In this document: positions 39,922 to 45,971 of the stretch, one piece after another
How positions within the stretch are numbered: position 1 is the first letter of the stretch
How the letters are laid out: each line of letters starts with the position of its first letter
Origin: Comamonas sp. lk
GTDB taxonomy: Bacteria > Pseudomonadota > Gammaproteobacteria > Burkholderiales > Burkholderiaceae_C
Direction: 5' to 3'
Length of the DNA: 45,971 bases
Assembly (NCBI GenBank): GCA_945860595.1
Contig: CAMAQV010000023.1
Coordinates: 1-45,971, forward strand
Made by a program: the position numbers and the translations under genes
The notes under the pieces: model-generated
Databases searched by the model: none
Told to the model about the DNA's origin: nothing
What the model saw: the letters and a program-made list of their open reading frames with translations, nothing else

Positions 39922-40913
39922 AAAGCGACCGCTTGCCCGCTTTGGCAGCTTTGGGTGGCGGCGTCGGCCAGCTTTTGCGCCGCCACGCCATCAGCCACCG
40001 TGGTTCTGAATACGCCGCCGGACTGCAGAGTCTCGAAAAAGTGTGCGATCTCCAGGCGGTATGCCGCGGCGTAGCGTTGCAAAAAGAAGGCCTCGGGCTT
40101 GTCGCTGTGCACGCCGCTGACGTCAGACTGGACAACCCCGGTGGGCGTCTGGTTGCCGCATTGCAGCAGGCCTTTGGAGCCCAGCACCTCAAAGCGCTGG
40201 TCGTAGCCGTAGGCGGCGCGGCGGCTGGTGTTGATCTGGCACAAGCGGCCCTTGCGGGTGCGGATGGTGACTGCCGTGCTGTCGTAGTCACCCAGGTCGG
40301 CAATCGCAGGGTCGGTCAGTACGGAACCGGCGGCGCTGAGCCAGGCCGCCTCATCGCCGTCGGCGCACAGAATCCAGCGGAACACGTCCAGATCATGGAT
40401 CAGCATGTCGCGAAAAATCCCGCCCGAGCCTTTGATGTATTCGGCCGGTGGCGCGCCGGGGTCGCGGCTGGTGATGATCAGCATTTCGGCGTTGCCGATG
40501 TCGCCTGCGGCGAGGCGGCGGCTGGCCTCGTTAAAGGTGGGGTCGAAGCGGCGCTGAAACCCGATCATGCAGGCCACACCGGCGGCCTTCACGGCCTCGG
40601 CGCAAGCCTGCGCGCGCGGGACGGAGAGGTCCACGGGCTTTTCGCAAAAAATATGCTTGCCCGCAGCTGCCGCGCGGGTGATCAGGTCGCTGTGGGTAAC
40701 GGTGGGCGAACAAATGGCGACCGCGTCGATCTGCTTGTCGGCCAACACCGCCTCAATCGTGGAGACTTTCGCGCCCAGTGACTGCGCCAAGTCGCTTGCC
40801 GCCTCTGCGGACGGGTCGCAGATGGCGTCCAGTTGAACACCCGGCAGAGCAGCCAGGTTGGAGGCGTGGATACGGCCGATACGACCGGCACCAAAAACGG
40901 CAACATGCTTCAT
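39918..40913 (-). CDS. iolG: myo-Inositol 2-dehydrogenase
   Basis: 331 residues, Gfo/Idh/MocA family. NAD-binding VFGAGRIGRIHASNL, the catalytic-site EKPVDLS motif, GFQRRFDPTFNEASRRL and the active-site region GGIFRDMLIHDLDVFRWI (Asp and His residues as in IolG) are all present. It oxidises myo-inositol to scyllo-inosose, the first step of the pathway whose later enzymes IolC and IolD are encoded at 41970 and 43948. A possible regulator half-palindrome GAAA-TAC-TTTC (40914-40924) lies directly before the start codon. Confidence 0.88.
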   Translation of the reverse strand: MKHVAVFGAGRIGRIHASNLAALPGVQLDAICDPSAEAASDLAQSLGAKVSTIEAVLADKQIDAVAICSPTVTHSDLITRAAAAGKHIFCEKPVDLSVPRAQACAEAVKAAGVACMIGFQRRFDPTFNEASRRLAAGDIGNAEMLIITSRDPGAPPAEYIKGSGGIFRDMLIHDLDVFRWILCADGDEAAWLSAAGSVLTDPAIADLGDYDSTAVTIRTRKGRLCQINTSRRAAYGYDQRFEVLGSKGLLQCGNQTPTGVVQSDVSGVHSDKPEAFFLQRYAAAYRLEIAHFFETLQSGGVFRTTVADGVAAQKLADAATQSCQSGQAVAL

Positions 40914-41017
40914 GAAATACTTTCTTGGGGTTACTCCGGCTCACAGGGCGAACTGCTGCCAGATGGGATGAGAACTATAGTCGTGGGAAAAAACTAAACG
41001 GCGTGGGTGTAGTGTGT

Positions 41018-41866
41018 TCATGGCACCGTACCCGCGTGCGAGAGTTCGAGGGCGTAGGCTAGCGCGATGAAAAGGCTTTGCGCCAAACCCATGGTGCTGC
41101 TGAGCGCGCGAAAACCCAGGGTCATGTGCTCCTGCACCACCAACACCGCCTGCGCCGATTGGGCAATCGGGCTGGTGCGGCTGTCGGTGATGGCAATCAC
41201 CCGCGCACCACGCGCGCGCGCCTGCTCCACCGCCACCACCGTCTCTTCGGCATAGGGCGCGAACGAAATCGCCAGCATGGCGTCGCCTTTGCGCACCGAG
41301 CGGATCTGGCCGATCTGCATGCTGCCCATGCCCGACACCAGGCAAATGCGCTTCTCGGTGTGCTGCAGGGCATAGTCCAAATAGGCGGCAATCGGAAAAG
41401 CGCGGCGCGCGCCGGCAATCCAGACACATTCGCTGCGCACCAGCAAATCGACCGCTGTCTTGAAAGCTGCCGGGTCCAGCTTGGTTTGAAGTTCCTGCAT
41501 GCCTTCTATGCTGCCGGCCACAAATTCGCGCGCAATGTCGGTGCTGGATAGCTTGCCCGGTCCGCCCGCGATCAGGTCCCGTATGCGGGCATGGTAATTG
41601 CGCCCGGGCGCAATCTGGCGCGACAAGTTGTCGCGGAACACCGCTTGCAGTTCGGTGAAGCCGGAAAAACCAAAATGCTTGGCAAAACGCACCACGGCGC
41701 TGGGTTGCACGCCGCATTGACGCGCCATATCCTGGATGCCTTCAAGGCCGACGTGGTCGCGGTTTTTTTCAATGTGCAGGGCAATCGCCTTGAGCTGCTT
41801 GCTCAAGTCAGGGTAGGCGGCGGAAATCCGCTGGACCAACTGGTCGGCGCTGGTGGTGGACAACAT
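41018..41866 (-). CDS. MurR/RpiR-family regulator of the inositol genes (proteobacterial IolR type)
   Basis: 282 residues. An N-terminal RpiR helix-turn-helix (about residues 1-77; SKQLKAIALHIEKNRDHVGLEGIQDMARQCGVQPSAVVRFAKHFGF) is followed by a SIS sugar-phosphate-binding domain (ECVWIAGARRAFPIAAYLDYAL and GDAMLAISFAPYAEETV). Divergent from iolC and upstream of iolG on its own strand, it is placed like the RpiR-type IolR of proteobacteria, which is released by an inositol-derived phosphate. A minus-strand TATAAT at 41878-41873 is so close to ATG 41866 that the message could be nearly leaderless. It may be cotranscribed with iolG (104-nt gap). Confidence 0.88.
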   Translation of the reverse strand: MLSTTSADQLVQRISAAYPDLSKQLKAIALHIEKNRDHVGLEGIQDMARQCGVQPSAVVRFAKHFGFSGFTELQAVFRDNLSRQIAPGRNYHARIRDLIAGGPGKLSSTDIAREFVAGSIEGMQELQTKLDPAAFKTAVDLLVRSECVWIAGARRAFPIAAYLDYALQHTEKRICLVSGMGSMQIGQIRSVRKGDAMLAISFAPYAEETVVAVEQARARGARVIAITDSRTSPIAQSAQAVLVVQEHMTLGFRALSSTMGLAQSLFIALAYALELSHAGTVP

Positions 41867-41875
41867 CGCCGTATT

Positions 41876-41893
41876 ATAGAAATAAATTTCTAT
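41876..41893. promoter_or_regulatory. IolR/RpiR operator candidate, 18-bp palindrome
   Basis: ATAGAAAT-AA-ATTTCTAT is a perfect dyad except for its 2-nt centre. It contains the form NGAA-N6-TTCN, close to the GGAA-N6-TTCC site remembered for RpiR-type IolR proteins. It overlaps the minus-strand -10 (TATAAT, 41878-41873) of the regulator gene itself, indicating autorepression, and lies about 30 nt upstream of the iolC -10. Confidence 0.6.
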
Positions 41894-41921
41894 TTATTTT
41901 TAATTAAAAAAAAATTGTCCA

Positions 41922-41927
41922 TATAAT
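41922..41927 (+). promoter_or_regulatory. -10 box of iolC promoter
   Basis: A consensus TATAAT, 43 nt before the iolC start codon, in an A/T-only stretch. The -35 region at 17 nt spacing reads TTTAAT, which is weak, so an activator or the AT-rich upstream element may help. Confidence 0.5.
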
Positions 41928-41969
41928 GGATTTACGTACACACCCCACACAGCCCCAAGAGAAAAATCG

Positions 41970-43907
41970 ATGAGCGTTCTGCCCTTCCCCGCCCACCGGG
42001 AATTTGACCTCGCATGCCTGGGCCGGCTGGCGGTGGACTTTTATTCCCAGCAGTTCGGCAGCCCGTTGGAAGACAACCGCACCATGGCGCAGTACCTGGG
42101 TGGCAGTTCGGCCAACCTGGCTTTTGGCGTGGCGCGCCTGGGCCTCAAAAGCGCCATGGTGTCGCGCGTGGGCAATGAGCAGATGGGCCGCTTTTTGTTG
42201 CAGACTTTGCAGCGCGAAGGCTGCGACACCAGCCAGGTGCAAATCGACCCGCAGCGCCTGACCGCGCTGGTGCTCTTGGGCCTCAAAGACCGCGACACCT
42301 TTCCCCTGCTGTTCATGCGCGAAAACTGCGCCGACATGGCGATCGACGCCGCGGCCATTAATGAGGGCTTTATCGCCCGCTGCCGCGCGCTGTCCATCAC
42401 CGGCACACACCTGTCCACACCCGGCACCCGCGCCGGATCGCAAAAGGCCTTGGGCTACGCGGCGCGCCACGGCGTGGTGCGCGTGCTCGATATCGATTAC
42501 CGCCCGGTGCTGTGGGGCCTGACGCCGCGCGGCGCCGGTGAGAACCGCTACGTGGCCGATGCGCATGTCACCGCCCAGTTGCAGGAGATGCTGCCGCACT
42601 TCGATCTGCTGGTCGGTACGGAAGAAGAATTTTTCATCGCCGGCGGCGTAGCCAATGACCTGATGGCCAGCCTGCGCGCAGTGCGCGCGCTCAGCGCCGC
42701 CACGCTGGTGGTCAAGCGCGGCGCGTTGGGTTGCACGGTGATCGAAGGCGCGATACCCGCGCACATTGACGACGCGCCCACCTTCCAGGGCGAGCGCGTG
42801 GAAGTACTCAATGTGCTGGGCGCGGGCGACGCGTTTTTAGCGGGCTTGCTGAGCAGCTTGTTGCAAGGCAAAGACTGGGCGCAGTCCACCCGCGTAGCCA
42901 ACGCCTGCGGAGCCATCGTGGTCTCGCGCCACGCCTGCTCGGCGGCCATGCCCACACCCGCAGAACTGGCGCACTGGTTTGGCGGCAGCCGCAATCCGCA
43001 GGTGGACGCCGACCAGTCGCTGGCGCAGCTGCACCGCGTGTCGGTGGCGCGGCCGCAATGGAGCGATTTGTGTGTGATGGCCTTTGACCACCGCAGCCAG
43101 TTTCTGGAATTGGCCCGCGCCAGCGGGGCCACTGAGTCGCGCATACCCGTGCTCAAAAAATTGCTGGTGCGCGCAGCCGAACAGGTCGAGCGCAGCCACC
43201 ACTTGCAAGGGCATACGGGCGTGCTGATCGACGGCGGCGACTACGGGCGCGATGCCCTGGCGAGTGCCACAGGGCGCGGCTGGTGGGTGGGGCGACCGGT
43301 AGAGCTGCCGAGTTCGCGCCCCTTGCGCTTTGACGGTACGCGCTCCATCGGCACGGCGCTGACCCATTGGCCCACCGAGCAGGTGGTGAAGTGCCTCTTG
43401 CACTACCACCCCGATGACGCCTATGGCCTGCGGCTGGAGCAGGAAGAAAAAGTGCTGGAGTTGTGGCAGGCCGTGCGCGCATCCGGCCATGAGTTGCTGC
43501 TTGAAATCATTTTGCCCAAGGGCATGACAGCCGCCGGCGAAGCAGACGCTGCGGTGCTGCGCGCGGTCAAGCGCTTTTACAACCTCGGTGTGAAGCCGCA
43601 TTGGTGGAAGCTTGCGCCCATGCAGGCTGCGGGCTGGGCGGAACTCGCCGCCTTGCTGGCGCAGCGCGACCCGTATTGCCGGGGCGCGGTCATCCTGGGT
43701 CTGAACCAGCCGCTGGACTATATGTGCCGCAGCTTCGCCCAGGCCACCAACCCGGTGGTCAAGGGCTTTATGGTGGGGCGCACGCTGTGGGCCGACGCAT
43801 CGCAACGCTGGCTGCGCGGCGAATTGCCCGACGATGGGCTGATCGCGCAAGTCGCCGACAATTTCGCCACCTTGGTGGACGCTTGGCGCGCGCGTCACAA
43901 CCACTGA
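41970..43907 (+). CDS. iolC: 5-dehydro-2-deoxygluconokinase fused to DUF2090 domain (IolC-DUF2090)
   Basis: 645 residues, twice the size of a simple IolC. Residues about 5-335 are a PfkB kinase: DLACLGRLAVDFYSQQ, GGSSANLAFGVARLG, and the signature VLNVLGAGDAFLAGLLSSLL with the catalytic Asp. Residues about 350-640 are a DUF2090 TIM-barrel-like domain (VMAFDHRSQFLELA, LIDGGDYGRDAL, LLEIILPKG, GVKPHWWKL). The fusion is normal in proteobacteria; the second domain is aldolase-like and could act as the IolJ step (cleavage of the phosphorylated product). A short AAGAG ribosome-binding site precedes ATG 41970. Confidence 0.92.
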   Translation: MSVLPFPAHREFDLACLGRLAVDFYSQQFGSPLEDNRTMAQYLGGSSANLAFGVARLGLKSAMVSRVGNEQMGRFLLQTLQREGCDTSQVQIDPQRLTALVLLGLKDRDTFPLLFMRENCADMAIDAAAINEGFIARCRALSITGTHLSTPGTRAGSQKALGYAARHGVVRVLDIDYRPVLWGLTPRGAGENRYVADAHVTAQLQEMLPHFDLLVGTEEEFFIAGGVANDLMASLRAVRALSAATLVVKRGALGCTVIEGAIPAHIDDAPTFQGERVEVLNVLGAGDAFLAGLLSSLLQGKDWAQSTRVANACGAIVVSRHACSAAMPTPAELAHWFGGSRNPQVDADQSLAQLHRVSVARPQWSDLCVMAFDHRSQFLELARASGATESRIPVLKKLLVRAAEQVERSHHLQGHTGVLIDGGDYGRDALASATGRGWWVGRPVELPSSRPLRFDGTRSIGTALTHWPTEQVVKCLLHYHPDDAYGLRLEQEEKVLELWQAVRASGHELLLEIILPKGMTAAGEADAAVLRAVKRFYNLGVKPHWWKLAPMQAAGWAELAALLAQRDPYCRGAVILGLNQPLDYMCRSFAQATNPVVKGFMVGRTLWADASQRWLRGELPDDGLIAQVADNFATLVDAWRARHNH

Positions 43908-43947
43908 ATCAGCCGCTGAGCCCACGCATTTTTGAACCGGACACTCC

Positions 43948-45816
43948 ATGAAAACCCACCGTCTCACTATGGCGCAGGCACTGGTCCAGCATCTGGCCGC
44001 GCTGCGCATCGAAGCCGCCGACGGCAGCGTGCAGCCGTATTGCGCCGGCGTCTTTGCCATCTTCGGCCACGGCAATGTGGCCGGTCTGGGCGAGGCGCTG
44101 TACGCGCAGCGCAACACGCTGCCCACCTACCGCGCGCACAACGAACAGGGCATGGCGCACGCGGCGATTGCCTATGGCAAAGCGCAGTTCCGCCAGCGCG
44201 TCATGGCGGTCACCACCTCCATCGGGCCGGGTGCAACGAATATGGTGACGGCGGCAGCGGTGGCGCATGTGAACCGCCTGCCGGTGCTGCTGCTGCCGGG
44301 TGATGTGTTCCAGTCGCGCGCGCCCGATCCGGTGCTGCAGCAAGTGGAAGACTTCCACCACGGCGACCTGAGCGCCAACGACAGCTTCCGCCCGGTGACG
44401 CGCTACTTTGACCGCATCACCGACCCACGCCAAATCTTGAGCGCCCTGCCCCGCGCCATCCAGGTCATGACCGACCCCGCGCTGTGCGGCCCGGTGTGTC
44501 TGGCGCTGCCGCAGGATGTACAGACCCAGGCCTTTGACTGCCCGGACGATTTTCTGCACCCAGGGCTGATCCGCTTCCGCCGCCCGCCTGCCGAAGCCAC
44601 CGAGCTGACCGCCGCCGCCGCCCTGCTGCGCAGCGCCAAACGCCCGCTCATCATTGCCGGGGGCGGCGTCTTGTACAGCCAGGCGTGGGCGGCGCTGCGC
44701 AGCTTTGCGGAACGACACGGCATCCCGGTCACCGAGACCCAGGCGGGCAAAAGCAGCCTGCCTTGGGACCATGCGCTCAACCTGGGCGCGCTCGGCGTCA
44801 CCGGCTCGCCCGCTGCCAACGCCATGGCGGTGGATGCCGATGTGGTGCTGGCCATCGGCACGCGCTTGCAGGACTTCACCACGGGTTCACACACCCTGTT
44901 TGCCGGTGCACGCCTTCTCAGCCTCAACGTCAACGCCATGGACGCGGCCAAATGGGGTGGCCTGGGCCTGCTGGCCGACGCCCAAACAGGGCTGGAGCAG
45001 TTAGGCCAGGCTGCCAGCGGCTGGGCCGCGAGCGCCGACTGGACATCCCGCGCCCACAGCGAATCGGCGCGCTGGCGCGCCCGCGTGGCCGAACTCACCA
45101 ACGCCGTGCCGCAAGGTGTTTTGCCCTACGACGCCGAGGTGATTGGCGCGGTGCGCGATTCCGCCCCAGCGCATGGAAAAGACAGCGGTACGCACGACAT
45201 CGCCATCTGCGCCGGGGGCACGCTCCCGGGCGAAATGCACAAGCTGTGGCAAGCCGGCGAGCCGGGTAGCTACCACGCGGAATATGGCTACTCGTGCATG
45301 GGCTATGAGATCGCCGGCGGCCTGGGCGTGAAGATGGCGCGCCCAGACAAAGAAGTGATCGTCATGGTCGGCGATGGCTCCTACATGATGATGAATTCCG
45401 AGATCGCCACGTCGGTCATGCTGGGCACCAAGCTGATCATTCTGGTGCTGGACAACCGCGGCTTTGGCTGCATCCAGCGCCTGCAACTGGCCTGCGGGAT
45501 TCCGCGCTTCAACAACCTGCTGGACGACTGCATTCCGGCGGGCGGCCAGCCCAGCAATATCGATTTTGCGATGCACGCGCGCAGCATGGGCGCGCACGCG
45601 GTGCACGCCAAAGACGTTGCCGAGCTCAAGGCCGCCATGGTGCAAGCGCGCGCTGCCAGCACGACACAGGTCATCGTGATCGACACCACCCACACCCGCA
45701 GTACGGATGACGGCGGCTGCTGGTGGGAAGTCGCGGTACCCGAGGTCTCGCACACCGCAGGCGTGAACGCAGCGCACGCGGCCTATCTGCAGGCCAAGAC
45801 GGCGCAGCGTCTGTGA
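43948..45816 (+). CDS. iolD: 3D-(3,5/4)-trihydroxycyclohexane-1,2-dione hydrolase
   Basis: 622 residues, thiamine-diphosphate enzyme that opens the inositol-derived ring. N-terminal QALVQHLAALRIE and FAIFGHGNVAGLGEAL with RAHNEQGMAHAAIAYGK (TPP-activating Glu), VTTSIGPGATNMVTAAAVAH in the middle, and the C-terminal TPP motif VGDGSYMMMNSEIATSVMLG...LDNRGFGCIQRL. These segments are diagnostic for IolD rather than acetolactate synthase. It follows iolC by 40 nt on the same strand. Other iol genes (iolE, iolB, iolA) are not in the window and may lie to the right. Confidence 0.93.
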   Translation: MKTHRLTMAQALVQHLAALRIEAADGSVQPYCAGVFAIFGHGNVAGLGEALYAQRNTLPTYRAHNEQGMAHAAIAYGKAQFRQRVMAVTTSIGPGATNMVTAAAVAHVNRLPVLLLPGDVFQSRAPDPVLQQVEDFHHGDLSANDSFRPVTRYFDRITDPRQILSALPRAIQVMTDPALCGPVCLALPQDVQTQAFDCPDDFLHPGLIRFRRPPAEATELTAAAALLRSAKRPLIIAGGGVLYSQAWAALRSFAERHGIPVTETQAGKSSLPWDHALNLGALGVTGSPAANAMAVDADVVLAIGTRLQDFTTGSHTLFAGARLLSLNVNAMDAAKWGGLGLLADAQTGLEQLGQAASGWAASADWTSRAHSESARWRARVAELTNAVPQGVLPYDAEVIGAVRDSAPAHGKDSGTHDIAICAGGTLPGEMHKLWQAGEPGSYHAEYGYSCMGYEIAGGLGVKMARPDKEVIVMVGDGSYMMMNSEIATSVMLGTKLIILVLDNRGFGCIQRLQLACGIPRFNNLLDDCIPAGGQPSNIDFAMHARSMGAHAVHAKDVAELKAAMVQARAASTTQVIVIDTTHTRSTDDGGCWWEVAVPEVSHTAGVNAAHAAYLQAKTAQRL

Positions 45817-45844
45817 TCTGATTTCAGTAGTGTCCCAACGTTTT

Positions 45845-45937
45845 TCAGAGTAGAGAGAGCTGTTGAGGCTCAAATTCTGAATTCTTATCGGGGTCGGTTG
45901 GTGTAAGTAGTTGATTTATTGGGGTTGTTTCAAACAT
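45845..45937 (-). CDS. Short minus-strand open frame in AT-rich tail, doubtful
   Basis: ATG at 45937 to TGA at 45845 encodes 30 residues beginning MFETTPINQLLTPTD. I do not recognise it. The codon use is unlike the GC-rich iol genes. The adjoining plus-strand sequence AGTGTCCCAAC (45831-45841) resembles insertion-sequence ends, so this could be a fragment of a mobile element reaching into the window. Evidence is thin. Confidence 0.2.
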   Translation of the reverse strand: MFETTPINQLLTPTDPDKNSEFEPQQLSLL

Positions 45938-45971
45938 GGTCAAGCTCAAGATTTGTAGGATTTCATGAAGA

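Noticed and set aside
42837-44126. 429-codon minus-strand frame
   Set aside because: Antisense to iolC and the start of iolD, both of which carry clear motifs.

Overview
The window is GC-rich, densely packed bacterial DNA with short intergenic gaps and many 1-8 nt gene overlaps. Gene content (AceE/MdeB-like E1, GbpR-type LysR regulator, sugar-acid operon, IolC-DUF2090 fusion, glutathione-dependent formaldehyde dehydrogenase) points to a betaproteobacterium, most likely Burkholderiales/Comamonadaceae. That placement is inferred from gene content and base composition, not from a marker gene. I saw no rRNA, tRNA or CRISPR array.

Layout. (1) 1-4897: the 3' part of a FAD/Fe-S oxidoreductase, an Lrp/AsnC regulator, and a divergent homodimeric 2-oxoacid dehydrogenase E1. 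(2) 4898-9044: a 507-nt regulatory gap, then an NMT1/TauA-type ABC importer (binding protein, ATPase, permease) and an acetamidase/formamidase; this block is visibly more AT-rich than its surroundings. (3) 9085-16746: a purine/ureide end-pathway module. A (S)-ureidoglycine-glyoxylate aminotransferase-like gene is divergent from a five-gene operon fdrA/allF - carbamate kinase/allK - DUF2877/allH - DUF1116/allG - GGT-family oxamate amidohydrolase (hpxW-like). Together these predict ureidoglycine -> oxalurate -> oxamate + carbamoyl phosphate, then ATP from carbamoyl phosphate and oxalate + ammonia from oxamate. (4) 16950-17586: a HepT/MntA toxin-antitoxin pair. (5) 17596-31397: a 13-gene, tightly coupled minus-strand operon for sugar acids: RbsABC-like importer, lactonase, FAH-family enzyme, UxaA dehydratase, LgoD/RspB-like dehydrogenase, UxaB-like reductase, KDG kinase, DapA-family enzyme, DgoK and DgoA. 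A divergent LysR regulator sits at 31645. (6) 32713-34140: a DUF427 protein, an AbrB/PIN toxin-antitoxin pair and an orphan ribbon-helix-helix antitoxin. (7) 34296-38751: formaldehyde dehydrogenase, an AT-rich dyad-rich gap, a small putative tail-anchored protein, an IlvD/Edd-family aldonate dehydratase and a TerB-like protein. (8) 38752-45816: myo-inositol catabolism: Gfo/Idh/MocA oxidoreductase, iolG and an RpiR-type regulator on the minus strand, divergent from iolC (DUF2090 fusion) and iolD. (9) 45817-45971: AT-rich tail without a recognised gene.

Two themes stand out. The first is nitrogen and energy recovery from ureides/amides (regions 2-3), where carbamoyl-transfer chemistry that makes ATP is joined to an oxamate hydrolase. 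The second is broad use of plant-derived sugar acids and inositol (regions 5, 7, 8), with regulator-operator pairs that can be read directly in the divergent gaps. Functional names rest on motif recognition and gene context; no database search was possible.
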